Numbered from the stretch's first letter, positions 32,420-41,077 are shown. The stretch is 64,000 bases of DNA from JAEELC01 sp963605425 (GCA_963605425.1 CAVCUQ010000006.1:1-64000); one strand, 5' to 3'. Notes: generated by a model from the letters alone, not told the origin. Program-made: numbers and translations.

Positions 32420-33202
32420 ATGGCAAATGAAAATGTTGATATTAACGCTTTAAAGGAATCACAAAAGGCTGATTTACTTAATTTAAGAGCTGAACATAAG
32501 ACTCAAATTCAAGAATTAAAAAATACTCAAAAGACTGAATTAGCTGAAGCTAAGGCTCAAGGAATGAAGAAAGATGAACTTTATAAGTTCAAAAATGAAC
32601 AATGGATTAAGTTCTCTCAATATGTTCAAGATTTACAATATGATGAATATTTACTTGAAGTAAAACAAAAACAAGAACTTGATGCTGCAAGTGGTATAAC
32701 TGTTGATGAAGCTAAAGATGCTGACAAGGAACAAGGTAATCCTGTTGCAATTTGGTTTAAACATCTTTATAGAAACATTAAAGTTGCTATAGTTGAAAAG
32801 CCATCAATTATATTTGGTTTACTATCTTGTATCGGTGGTTTAGTAATGGGATTTGAAATTAACAAATACATTACTGCTGCTAATGGTTTCCCAGCTAATG
32901 AAGGTTTACCAGGTATTTACGTATTCATTCTATTATTAGTTGGTATGCTTGATGCAGTATGCGGTGTACAAATGTGTGGTGAAAGAAGATTAAAATCTGC
33001 TATTTCATCTGTAATTTGTGCTGTAATTATTACTGTATTTGGTATTCTTTGGATTGTTGCTTTAAATAGTGAATCTTATACATCAAATGCAGCAGCTACA
33101 CAAACAATTTCATTCACAGTTCTTTATATGATTTGTGCAATTGCTGGTGCTGTAGGTAGTATGTTCACTTATAATAAGCATTATGTAAAGGCTAGAAAAT
33201 AA
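32420..33202 (+). CDS. Membrane protein with N-terminal coiled coil, unknown function
   Basis: 260 residues. The first 90 are strongly charged and predicted to form a coiled coil (LKESQKADLLNLRAEHKTQ and KTELAEAKAQGMKKDELYKF), clearly cytoplasmic. Four membrane segments follow (about 127-145, 163-184, 190-214, 225-246). It resembles the gene at 30327 in layout, though with little visible sequence identity. It overlaps the next gene by 1 bp and follows the ATPase gene by 16 bp. The coiled coil could contact the ATPase or a partner membrane protein; this is inference from context. Confidence 0.7.
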   Translation: MANENVDINALKESQKADLLNLRAEHKTQIQELKNTQKTELAEAKAQGMKKDELYKFKNEQWIKFSQYVQDLQYDEYLLEVKQKQELDAASGITVDEAKDADKEQGNPVAIWFKHLYRNIKVAIVEKPSIIFGLLSCIGGLVMGFEINKYITAANGFPANEGLPGIYVFILLLVGMLDAVCGVQMCGERRLKSAISSVICAVIITVFGILWIVALNSESYTSNAAATQTISFTVLYMICAIAGAVGSMFTYNKHYVKARK

Positions 33203-33831
33203 TGAAAAAAGATAAGAATAATGAATTTAACCCATATGCCTCTGATAAATTAGCTATAGTTCCATCATGGATAAAAGTATTATTCTTAAAATATTGGGTA
33301 GCGGCAGCTACCTTTTATTTTTTTGGAGTAGCTAATCCTTTGATTTCTTTACAAGGAGAAGACTTTGATTTAGTAAATACTTTTGAACCATATTATTTGT
33401 TCTTAAGTTTAGGTCTTGCATTATTTACTGAATATATTACTAAGAATTTCATAAAATTTATGAAAAATGATAGAGATGATACTACTAGATTTAATTTAAT
33501 TAATCAAAAAGGTGTAGTATCACTATTCTTAAATTTAGCTTATGCTTTTGCAATTATGATACCAATGATTTTAATATTAGTAGTACTTGCAAGTCATAAC
33601 CTAGTATTTGATACCTTAAATTGTCAAGGTAATATGGCAGCTATCGAGCCATTTACGGCTGGATTTGTTTATATTGTGCTTGATGCAATTGCTGTTTCTA
33701 TTAAAAATTTAATTCTTTACTTGTATAAACAAGCTAAATTTAAGATAATAGAAGAGGAAAATTTAAAGATCACTGAAAAAATTAAAAATTTATCTGATCA
33801 AGAATATTTAGATTTTTTAAAGGAGCATTAA
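33202..33831 (+). CDS. Four-pass membrane protein of the sugar operon, unknown function
   Basis: 209 residues with hydrophobic segments at about 22-45, 64-84, 105-130 and 150-174 and a charged C-terminal helix (FKIIEEENLKITEKIKNLSD) likely inside the cell. No known family is visible. The start overlaps the upstream stop by 1 bp and the polygalacturonase gene starts 3 bp after its stop, so all three are translated together. It is the fifth uncharacterised membrane protein of this operon. Confidence 0.7.
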   Translation: MKKDKNNEFNPYASDKLAIVPSWIKVLFLKYWVAAATFYFFGVANPLISLQGEDFDLVNTFEPYYLFLSLGLALFTEYITKNFIKFMKNDRDDTTRFNLINQKGVVSLFLNLAYAFAIMIPMILILVVLASHNLVFDTLNCQGNMAAIEPFTAGFVYIVLDAIAVSIKNLILYLYKQAKFKIIEEENLKITEKIKNLSDQEYLDFLKEH

Positions 33832-33833
33832 AA

Positions 33834-35390
33834 ATGAAATTTAATATTATTTATGTAAGTTCACATTGTTTAACTTTAGAAATTGAAAATAATAATCCTT
33901 TCTATAGTTTAAAGCCTTACAAAGTATTAGTTAATGATGAAATCTACAAAGAAGATGTTAATACTAATGTTACAAGTGTATTTAATTTGAATTCTGATTC
34001 AGAATATAAGATTTCTGTTGATGATGGAGATGAAGTTACAAGTGTTAATGTTGCAACTCTTTATGAATATGTTTCTCTTAATGTAAAACGCTTTGGTGCT
34101 AAGGGTGATGGTGTAAGCGATGATACTAACTTTGTTCAAGCCACTATCAATGCTTGTCCTAAAGATGGTAGAGTTTATATTCCTGAAGGTATATACCTTG
34201 TTAGACCTATTTTCTTAAAAAGCAATATAACTATTGAACTAGCTAAAGGTGCTAAATTGCTTGGTGATACTGATAGAAGAAACTATCCTATTTTACCTGG
34301 TGTAATTTCTACAACTGATGAAAAAGATGAATATAATCTAGGCTCTTGGGAAGGTAATCCTTTAGACTGTTTTGCATCTATCGTTACTGGTATTGAAGTT
34401 GAAAACGTTAATATTATCGGCGAAGGTACTATTGATGGTAATGCTTGTAATTCTGACTGGTGGAAAGATCCTAAGGCTAAACGTATCTCTTGGAGACCAC
34501 GTGGAATGTTCCTTGTAAGATGTAAGAATATAAATGTATGTGGTGTCACAGTTACTAATACTCCATCATGGAATTTACATCCTTATTTTTCTGAAAATAT
34601 TAGATTTATTAATTTAAATATTATCAATCCGGCAGACTCTCCAAACACTGATGGATGTGATCCTGAAAGCTGTAACAATGTAGATATTATTGGTATTAAC
34701 TTCTCAGTTGGTGATGACTGCATCGCAGTTAAGTCTGGTAAAATTTATATGGGTAGAAAATATAAGAAACCTAGTAGTAATTTCACAATCAGAAACTGTG
34801 CTATGAACTTTGGTCATGGTGCTATTGTATTAGGTAGTGAAATGGCTGGTGGAATTAAGGACTTCATGATTTCTAAGTGCTTATTCAATCACACAGATAG
34901 AGGATTGCGTATTAAGTCACGTCGTGGTAGAGGTAAAGATGCAATCATCGATGGTATTACTTTTGATAATATTAAGATGGATTCAGTATTAACACCTCTT
35001 GTAATTAATATGTATTATTATTGTGACCCAGATGGTAAGACTGAATATGTATGGAGTAAGGAAAAACTTCCTGTTGATGATAGAACACCTTACCTAGGAC
35101 ATTTTACTTTCAAGAATATGGAATGTACTAATGTTAACGTAGCTGCCGGAACATTCTATGGTTTACCTGAAATGCCTATTGAATCAGTTGAACTTGAAAA
35201 TATCAACTTCACATATGATCCAAATGCTAAACCAGGTGTTGCTGCCATGATGACTGGATGCGAACCAATGGTTAACAGAGGTTTAATATTCTTTAATGTT
35301 AAGAATGTAAAGATGCATAATGTAACCTTACCTGATAGCGTTAAAAATGATATCGAATTAACTAATGTTGAATCATTTGTTAATGATTAA
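33834..35390 (+). CDS. Polygalacturonase (GH28 family), cytoplasmic
   Basis: 518 residues. Residues 1-80 look like a fibronectin-III-type beta domain; the rest is a GH28 parallel beta-helix that hydrolyses alpha-1,4-galacturonan links. All GH28 signatures are present: NTDGCD (271-276), GDDC (293-296), GHG (327-329) and RIK (359-361), covering the three catalytic Asp and the His. NVKRFGAKGDGVSDDT at the domain start is typical of the exo-acting bacterial group. There is no signal peptide, so it should work on oligogalacturonides brought in by the importer encoded upstream. It is the last gene of the operon, followed by a terminator. Exo-action is inferred from relatives and from the cytoplasmic location. 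Confidence 0.93.
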   Translation: MKFNIIYVSSHCLTLEIENNNPFYSLKPYKVLVNDEIYKEDVNTNVTSVFNLNSDSEYKISVDDGDEVTSVNVATLYEYVSLNVKRFGAKGDGVSDDTNFVQATINACPKDGRVYIPEGIYLVRPIFLKSNITIELAKGAKLLGDTDRRNYPILPGVISTTDEKDEYNLGSWEGNPLDCFASIVTGIEVENVNIIGEGTIDGNACNSDWWKDPKAKRISWRPRGMFLVRCKNINVCGVTVTNTPSWNLHPYFSENIRFINLNIINPADSPNTDGCDPESCNNVDIIGINFSVGDDCIAVKSGKIYMGRKYKKPSSNFTIRNCAMNFGHGAIVLGSEMAGGIKDFMISKCLFNHTDRGLRIKSRRGRGKDAIIDGITFDNIKMDSVLTPLVINMYYYCDPDGKTEYVWSKEKLPVDDRTPYLGHFTFKNMECTNVNVAAGTFYGLPEMPIESVELENINFTYDPNAKPGVAAMMTGCEPMVNRGLIFFNVKNVKMHNVTLPDSVKNDIELTNVESFVND

Positions 35391-35418
35391 TTTTAGGTTA
35401 TATACTATTTAACTATAT

Positions 35419-35450
35419 GGACTGAAGTTTAATTACTTTGGTCCTTTTCT
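35419..35450 (+). terminator. Terminator of the pectin oligosaccharide operon
   Basis: GGACTGAAG (35419-35427) pairs with CTTTGGTCC (35436-35444), including G-U pairs, followed by TTTTCTT. Confidence 0.75.
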
Positions 35451-35553
35451 TATATTTGTTAATATAAAAATAAAGATAAATCTATAATATAAAATATAAA
35501 TAATTTGTTATTTAACATTTGTTTAAAAAGTGTTTAATTTGCAATTACTTTTC

Positions 35554-35582
35554 TTGTAACTACAATTTTTTTCAAGTATAAT
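35554..35582 (+). promoter_or_regulatory. Promoter of the rpiB-upp-atp operon
   Basis: TTGTAA (35554-35559), exactly 17 bp, then TATAAT (35577-35582). It is the only strong promoter seen upstream of the whole rpiB-upp-atp gene run. Confidence 0.7.
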
Positions 35583-35617
35583 ATACAATGGTATTTGAAA
35601 GGAAAGAGGTGCCTAAA

Positions 35618-36052
35618 ATGAAAATTGCATTAGCTTGCGATCACGGTGGTTTAGATTTAAAGAATTTAATCATCGAATATTTAAAAAAAGAAGGTCATGA
35701 AATAATTGACGAAGGAACTTATACTAAGGAATCTTGCGATTATCCTATCTATGCAAGAAAAGCTGCAAAAGATGTAGCAAATGGTATTGCTGACAGAGGA
35801 ATTGTATGTTGTTCTACTGGTATTGGAGTTTCTATAGTAGCGAACAAAGTTAAAGGTATTCGTTGTGCTTTAGTTACTGATGTAACTAGTGCTCGTCTAA
35901 CAAGAGAACATAATAATACTAATGTTCTTGCTTTAGGTCAAAAGAACGTTTCATATGATAGAGCTCTTGAAATTGTTAAAATATGGCTTGAAACCCCATT
36001 CTCAAATGCGGAAAGACATGTTAGAAGAATTAATATGATTGAGGAGGAATAA
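35618..36052 (+). CDS. rpiB: Ribose-5-phosphate isomerase B
   Basis: 144 residues from ATG 35618, chosen because AAAGAGGTG lies 6 bp upstream; the frame is open from 35588. RpiB interconverts ribose 5-phosphate and ribulose 5-phosphate in the pentose phosphate route. The N-terminal KIALACDHGGLDLK carries the phosphate-binding and catalytic Asp/His region, and CSTGIGVSI holds the active-site Cys. The EHNNTNVLALG and HVRRI segments are also conserved. It heads the transcription unit that continues with upp and the ATP synthase genes, a gene order resembling that of Bacillus (rpiB, upp, atp). Confidence 0.94.
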   Translation: MKIALACDHGGLDLKNLIIEYLKKEGHEIIDEGTYTKESCDYPIYARKAAKDVANGIADRGIVCCSTGIGVSIVANKVKGIRCALVTDVTSARLTREHNNTNVLALGQKNVSYDRALEIVKIWLETPFSNAERHVRRINMIEEE

Positions 36053-36054
36053 TT

Positions 36055-36681
36055 ATGGCTAAATGTGTAATTGTAGATCATCCACTTATTAAGGATAAAC
36101 TAACTAATATCCGTAAAAAAGAAACAAATACTAAAGATTTTTACTCTAACGTTCAAGAAATTGGAAGCTTAATGGCTTATGAAATTGCAAGAGATTTCCC
36201 ACTACGTGATATTGAAATCGAAACACCAATTTGTAAGACTGTTCAAAAAGAATTAGCTAAGGAAATAGTTATTGTACCTATTTTAAGAGCTGGTCTTGGA
36301 ATGGTTGATGGTATTAGAGATATGATACCATCTGCTAAGGTTGGATTTATCGGTTTATATCGCGATGAAGAAACTCTAAAACCTCATTACTATTATGCTA
36401 AATTCCCTGAAGACATTTCTAATTGTATTGTTTTACTTGTAGATCCTATGCTTGCTACAGGAGGATCAGCTATCGCTGCTTGCGATATGCTTAAGAAGCA
36501 AGGCGTTAAGTCCATTAAATATGTTGGTTTAGTTTCAGCTCCTGAAGGTATTAAAGCTTTACAAGAGGCTCATCCTGATGTAGATATCTACACAGCTGCT
36601 TTAGATGAAAAACTAAACGAAAACGGATATATTGTACCAGGACTTGGTGATTGTGGAGATAGATTATTTGGAACAAAATAA
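36055..36681 (+). CDS. upp: Uracil phosphoribosyltransferase
   Basis: 208 residues, the full usual length. It makes UMP from uracil and PRPP for pyrimidine salvage. The PRPP-binding segment is IVLLVDPMLATGGSAIAACD and the C-terminal uracil-binding part is YTAALDEKLNENGYIVPGLG, continuing DCGDRLFGT, both diagnostic. Strong GAGGAGG before the start, 2 bp after the rpiB stop. The AtpZ-like gene appears to start inside its 3' end. Confidence 0.96.
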   Translation: MAKCVIVDHPLIKDKLTNIRKKETNTKDFYSNVQEIGSLMAYEIARDFPLRDIEIETPICKTVQKELAKEIVIVPILRAGLGMVDGIRDMIPSAKVGFIGLYRDEETLKPHYYYAKFPEDISNCIVLLVDPMLATGGSAIAACDMLKKQGVKSIKYVGLVSAPEGIKALQEAHPDVDIYTAALDEKLNENGYIVPGLGDCGDRLFGTK

Positions 36682-36943
36682 TAATCAAAACAAAGAATAC
36701 AATAAGAAAAAAGCAGTAAAGAAATTATCAAACATTGCACAATTATATGCATTAGTAACTCAAGGGTTCCTAATGATGATTGTGATTGCCGCAATGGGAT
36801 TTCTGATTGGACGTTATGCTATTAAGGATGACAAATGGGCTGTTATCCTTGGAGTAATTGGCCTTTTATTAGGTTTAGGCACTTTTATAAATCTATTACT
36901 TAAATTTAAGACTGGTGGTGATCTTAATGGAAAATCAAAATAA
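36668..36943 (+). CDS. atpZ: AtpZ/AtpI-like small membrane protein
   Basis: About 91 residues if translation begins at TTG 36668, with GGAG 9 bp before it; the frame is open further upstream, but only through the upp coding region. Two membrane segments (about 33-55 and 63-82) follow a polar N-terminus. The AQLYALVTQGFLMMIVIAAMG and DDKWAVILGVIGLLLGLGTF stretches match AtpZ-type proteins encoded at the head of ATP synthase operons, where they help c-ring assembly or Mg2+/Ca2+ handling. It overlaps upp by 14 bp and the next gene by 17 bp. Confidence 0.65.
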   Translation: MEQNNNQNKEYNKKKAVKKLSNIAQLYALVTQGFLMMIVIAAMGFLIGRYAIKDDKWAVILGVIGLLLGLGTFINLLLKFKTGGDLNGKSK

Positions 36944-37367
36944 TGATTTGCATAAATTAGGTATCATTGTTGCACCAGCAACTCTTGTACTAGGTGTTAT
37001 CTTAGCTTTAATATTTAACTTTAGTTTAACACATACTGCAAATACAAACCATGCATGGATGATTTCAACATTCCTTGGTGTATTTACAGGACTTATGAAC
37101 TTTAGTTTCTTACTTAGAGGTTCAAGACCTAGTTATACTGATGCTTACTCAGGAAAAAATGATTTAATGAAAAGAAGTATGTTATATTTCTTCTTTAGAA
37201 TTATAACATTTGGAGCTATCTTTGCACTTGTTGCAGTAAATCAATTTACAAAAGATGAACCAAATTTTAATCTAATTCCACTTGCAATTGGATATTTCTT
37301 ACATTTAATTGTTTTCCTAGTAATATATTTAATATTTAATATTAAAAGAAAGAAGGTAAATGAGTAA
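36927..37367 (+). CDS. atpI: ATP synthase subunit I (AtpI-like)
   Basis: 146 residues from ATG 36927, with GGTGGTGA just upstream. Four membrane segments (about 13-34, 45-65, 84-104, 116-137) with a short basic tail match the AtpI family, which assists assembly of the c-ring. Sequence similarity in this family is low, so the call rests on topology and position between the AtpZ-like gene and atpB. It overlaps the AtpZ-like gene by 17 bp and atpB by 1 bp. Confidence 0.75.
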   Translation: MENQNNDLHKLGIIVAPATLVLGVILALIFNFSLTHTANTNHAWMISTFLGVFTGLMNFSFLLRGSRPSYTDAYSGKNDLMKRSMLYFFFRIITFGAIFALVAVNQFTKDEPNFNLIPLAIGYFLHLIVFLVIYLIFNIKRKKVNE

Positions 37368-38092
37368 TGATACTTCTACTTGCAAAAGTTGGAGATCAAA
37401 TGCTTTCTTTAATAATTGTAGCTGTAGCTTTAATTATTGCTGTCTGCATATTAGGACACAAGATAAAGAAAGTGGATCCGCTTGGAGATATTCCAAAGTG
37501 GCTTATTCCGCTTATCTCTATTGTTGAAATAGTTAATAACTTTTCAAAGAATAATATCGGCAGACGTTGGAAAACATATGCTCCCTACTTTTTAGCACTT
37601 GGAATATATATTTTATTCCAAAACATTTGTTCGGTTTTCGGACTAACAAACCCTACATCTTATATCGTTACTAATGCAGCTCTTGCAATTGTTACATTCT
37701 TCATGGTTCAAATTACAGGTATCGTATCTCTTGGAATCAAAGGATATCTTGCTTCATTCGTTGGACCAGTTAAATGGCTAGCGTGGCTATTTATCCCTAT
37801 GAATATTGTATCTGAGTTTGCTTTACCATTAAGTTTAACATTACGTATTACAGGCAATATCATTGCTGGTAACGTAATATCACTTCTTGTAAAGAGTTTC
37901 GGACTTGCAACAGCAATATTTGTACCAATCATTAATATCTATTTTGATTTAATGTCTGGTGTAATTCAAACATTAGTATTCGTTATTCTTACTATAATCT
38001 TTACGTCGATGAAAATCGATGATTCAGAGAAAGTATTAGAAGAGGATGAAACTTTAGAGCAAAGTATAAATGCTCAAGCACAAAACGCATAA
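37367..38092 (+). CDS. atpB: F0F1 ATP synthase subunit a
   Basis: 241 residues. Subunit a forms the ion half-channels next to the c-ring. The essential Arg is in LPLSLTLRITGNIIAGN (Arg160), where the usual SLRLFGN reads TLRITGN. Other family features are the PTSYIVTNAALAIVTF helix and the C-terminal ISLLVKSFGLATAIFVPIIN. It begins at the 1-bp overlap with the AtpI gene stop. It is slightly short, with a shortened N-terminus relative to E. coli subunit a. Confidence 0.95.
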   Translation: MILLLAKVGDQMLSLIIVAVALIIAVCILGHKIKKVDPLGDIPKWLIPLISIVEIVNNFSKNNIGRRWKTYAPYFLALGIYILFQNICSVFGLTNPTSYIVTNAALAIVTFFMVQITGIVSLGIKGYLASFVGPVKWLAWLFIPMNIVSEFALPLSLTLRITGNIIAGNVISLLVKSFGLATAIFVPIINIYFDLMSGVIQTLVFVILTIIFTSMKIDDSEKVLEEDETLEQSINAQAQNA

Positions 38093-38114
38093 AACAAAAA
38101 GGAGATTATTTAAA

Positions 38115-38384
38115 ATGACAGTTTTATCACAAGTTTTAACACAAATTTTATCTATCTTAGTAATTCTTGAAGGAATGGGACCTATCGGTGCTGGTATCGC
38201 CGTATTCACAGGTGTTGGTTCAGGTATTGGTGAAGGTATGGCAGCTGCTAAGGCTGTTGAAGCTGTAGGTAGACAACCTGAAGCATCTGGTAAGATCACT
38301 GTTACAATGCTTATCGGTCAAGCCGTAGCTGAAACAACAGGTTTATATGGTCTAATCATTGCCATTCTTTGTTACAATAAATAA
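38115..38384 (+). CDS. atpE: F0F1 ATP synthase subunit c with two membrane glutamates
   Basis: 89 residues from ATG 38115, chosen because AAGGAGA lies upstream; the frame is open further back without a start signal. Two membrane hairpin helices are joined by the RQPE loop. Helix 1 reads GVGSGIGEGMAAAKAVEA with Glu40 where the sodium-type c subunit of Ilyobacter tartaricus has its ligand Gln32. Helix 2 reads GQAVAETTGLYGL with the ion-carrying Glu73 followed by Thr74. This two-carboxylate arrangement is the one described for the Na+-driven c-ring of Fusobacterium nucleatum. A sodium-coupled enzyme is therefore likely, but it is an inference from the motif. Confidence 0.95.
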   Translation: MTVLSQVLTQILSILVILEGMGPIGAGIAVFTGVGSGIGEGMAAAKAVEAVGRQPEASGKITVTMLIGQAVAETTGLYGLIIAILCYNK

Positions 38385-38437
38385 TATTATAAATAAAATT
38401 ACAATATCTAAAAAACAAAGGAAATGGAGGCAATGTT

Positions 38438-39019
38438 ATGTTGTTAAGTATTGATGATACTTTAGCTTCAATAGGTAAATTCGTAAACGATTGTCTTGCA
38501 TTCCTAGGTATGGACTTCTCCACTATTACAGGAGAAGACTGGGCTACTTGGGGATTACAATTTGGAATCCAATTATTCGCATTACTTGTATTATTCCTTT
38601 TAGTTAAATTCAAATTATGGGGACCTATCACAAAGATGCTTGAAGCACGTAAAGAAAAAATGGATAGTGAACTTAATGAAGCACGTAAAGCTAATGAAGA
38701 TGCTCAAGCTCTAAAGAAAGATCTTGAAAGTAAATTAGCTGATGCACAAGAAGAAGTTAAGAGAATAATTAAGACTGCTGAAATGGACGGAACTCTTGTT
38801 AAAGAAAAAATTATTGAAGAAGCTAAGGCTGAAGCTAAGAGAAGACTTGAAATATCTAATGAACAAATTGAAAAAGAAATTTCAAGTAAACAACAAGAAA
38901 TTAAAGACACAATAGTTAGCGTAGCATTTGATGCCGCTTCTAAAATCCTTGAAAAAGAAGTTGACAAAGATAAGTATTTAACTTTAGTTAACCAAATTAT
39001 CGAGGGGGCAAATTTATAA
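38438..39019 (+). CDS. atpF: F0F1 ATP synthase subunit b
   Basis: 193 residues. One membrane segment (about 43-64, WGLQFGIQLFALLVLFLLVKF) follows a 40-residue N-terminal extension, longer than in most b subunits. The rest is a long charged coiled coil (AKAEAKRRLEISNEQIEKE) that forms the peripheral stalk. The start has GGAGG upstream; the stop overlaps atpH by 1 bp. Confidence 0.94.
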   Translation: MLLSIDDTLASIGKFVNDCLAFLGMDFSTITGEDWATWGLQFGIQLFALLVLFLLVKFKLWGPITKMLEARKEKMDSELNEARKANEDAQALKKDLESKLADAQEEVKRIIKTAEMDGTLVKEKIIEEAKAEAKRRLEISNEQIEKEISSKQQEIKDTIVSVAFDAASKILEKEVDKDKYLTLVNQIIEGANL

Positions 39020-39537
39020 TGGTGGAAAATGAATATTCAAAAGCTATTTATGAACTTGCTGATGAAAACAATATTGTAGAAGAAATTAGTGATAATTTTG
39101 AAAAGTTTACTTTATTGTTAGATGAGAATCCTGATTTTATTAAAGTGTTAACTTATCCTAAAATCAGTAATTCACAAAAGAAACAAACTATAAAAGATAC
39201 TTTAATTAACTTTAATGATTTATTTATTACTTTCTTATATATCTTAATTGATAATAATAGAGTATCTCTTATTAAAGGTATTGCCAAAGACTATAAGAGA
39301 CTAGTTAATGAATCAAAAGGTATTTATGATGTTTTAATCTACAGTGCAACTAAATTAGATGATGCACAAATAGAAGAAACAAAGAAGAGTTTAACTAAAT
39401 TATTAAATGCTAAAAGTATTAATGTTAATAATATGATAGATGAATCCTTAATTGGAGGAATTAAAGCTTTCTACAATGGTAAAACATTTGATTTATCAGT
39501 ACATAATAAGCTTAATTCTTTAAAGAATTCACTATAA
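39019..39537 (+). CDS. atpH: F0F1 ATP synthase subunit delta
   Basis: 172 residues. Delta links the b stalk to the top of the alpha subunits. The N-terminal helical domain begins NEYSKAIYELADENN, and the C-terminal DESLIGGIKAFYNGKTFDLS segment (canonical IGGxxxxxxxxxxDxS) is diagnostic. Start overlaps atpF by 1 bp; atpA follows after 15 bp. Confidence 0.94.
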   Translation: MVENEYSKAIYELADENNIVEEISDNFEKFTLLLDENPDFIKVLTYPKISNSQKKQTIKDTLINFNDLFITFLYILIDNNRVSLIKGIAKDYKRLVNESKGIYDVLIYSATKLDDAQIEETKKSLTKLLNAKSINVNNMIDESLIGGIKAFYNGKTFDLSVHNKLNSLKNSL

Positions 39538-39552
39538 GAAAGGATAAATAAT

Positions 39553-41064
39553 ATGAGTAATATCAATTTATCAGAAATCTCTAGCTTAATTAGAAAACAA
39601 ATTGAATCTTATAAAGATGAGATTAAGACTGAAACAATTGGTACTGTAGTTACTGTTGGTGATGGTATTGCAATTATTCACGGACTTGATAATGCAATGT
39701 CTGGTGAATTACTTGAATTCCCTAACGAAGTATACGGTATGGTACAAAATCTAGAGATTGATAATGTCGGTGCTATTTTACTTGGTGATTCTAGCCTTGT
39801 AAAAGAAGGAGACATTGTTAAATGCACTGGTAAGATTTTGCAAATTCCAGTTGGTGAAAAGTTCATTGGTCGTGTTGTAAATCCTCTAGGTCAACCTCTT
39901 GATGGTAATGGTCCTATTGAGGCTAGCCAATATCTTCCTATTGAAAGAAAAGCTACTGGTGTTATGGATAGATCTAGTGTTGATACACCACTTCAAACTG
40001 GTATTAAAGCTCTAGATGCATTAGTTCCTATCGGTCGTGGTCAACGTGAATTAATCATTGGTGACAGACAAACAGGAAAAACTAGTATCGCTATTGATAC
40101 TATTATTAACCAAAAGGGTAAAGGAGTTATCTGTGTTTACGTTGCAATTGGTCAAAAACAATCAACAGTATCTAATGTTTATGAAACATTAAAAGCACAT
40201 GATGCAATGGATTATACGATTATTGTTTCTGCAACTGCATCAAACCCAGCTCCAGTATTATATTTAGCACCATATTCAGGTGTTACACTTGCTGAATACT
40301 TTATGTTCCAAGGTAAGGATTGTTTAATTGTTTATGATGATTTATCAAAACATGCCGTAGCTTATCGTGAACTTTCCTTACTATTACATAGACCACCAGG
40401 AAGAGAAGCTTACCCAGGTGATGTATTCTATTTACATTCACGTTTACTTGAAAGAGCTGCTAAGCTTTCTAAGGAATTAGGTGGTGGATCTATTACTGCC
40501 TTACCTATCATTGAAACACAAGCAGGAGATATCTCAGCTTATATCCCTACTAATGTTATTTCAATTACAGATGGTCAAATCTTCTTACAATCAGATTCAT
40601 TCTACAAAGGTATTAGACCAGCTATCAATGCCGGTTTATCAGTATCTCGTGTAGGTGGTGCTGCTCAAACTAAGGCTATTAAGAAGGTTTCTGGTACTCT
40701 TCGTCTAGATTTAGCTAGTTACAGAGAACTTGAATCATTCGCTCAATTTGGATCTGACCTTGACGCTTCTACAAAAGCTCGTCTTGAAAGAGGTCAAAGA
40801 ACAGTTGAAATTCTAAAGCAAGGATTACATGAAACATTACCATTTGAAAAGGAAACAATTATTTTATATGCTCTTGTTCATGGATTCCTAGATAGAATTG
40901 AAATTAAAGATATCAATAGATATGAACATGAATTATATCAAGATTTAGACATATCTGAAAAAGGAAGAGCTATTATCGCAGAAATATCTTCTACTAAGGC
41001 TCTACCAAGTGATTTAAATTCACTAGATTTATATATTTCTAATTTTAATAAGAAATTTATTTAA
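39553..41064 (+). CDS. atpA: F0F1 ATP synthase subunit alpha
   Basis: 503 residues, the normal length. Alpha carries the regulatory nucleotide sites: P-loop GDRQTGKT (170-177), the DDLSKHAVAYRE segment, and the arginine-finger region PAINAGLSVSRVGGAAQ. An N-terminal beta-barrel with GDGIAIIHGLDNAMSGELLEF precedes the nucleotide domain. No changes to key residues are seen. AAGGAT precedes the start. Confidence 0.98.
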   Translation: MSNINLSEISSLIRKQIESYKDEIKTETIGTVVTVGDGIAIIHGLDNAMSGELLEFPNEVYGMVQNLEIDNVGAILLGDSSLVKEGDIVKCTGKILQIPVGEKFIGRVVNPLGQPLDGNGPIEASQYLPIERKATGVMDRSSVDTPLQTGIKALDALVPIGRGQRELIIGDRQTGKTSIAIDTIINQKGKGVICVYVAIGQKQSTVSNVYETLKAHDAMDYTIIVSATASNPAPVLYLAPYSGVTLAEYFMFQGKDCLIVYDDLSKHAVAYRELSLLLHRPPGREAYPGDVFYLHSRLLERAAKLSKELGGGSITALPIIETQAGDISAYIPTNVISITDGQIFLQSDSFYKGIRPAINAGLSVSRVGGAAQTKAIKKVSGTLRLDLASYRELESFAQFGSDLDASTKARLERGQRTVEILKQGLHETLPFEKETIILYALVHGFLDRIEIKDINRYEHELYQDLDISEKGRAIIAEISSTKALPSDLNSLDLYISNFNKKFI

Positions 41065-41077
41065 TTAGGAGGTTTTT

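Noticed and set aside
36588..38967. Antisense frames across upp, atpB, atpE and atpF (such as 37708-37932, 38054-38299, 38356-38631, 38704-38967)
   Set aside because: All lie opposite conserved ATP synthase genes and have typical shadow composition.
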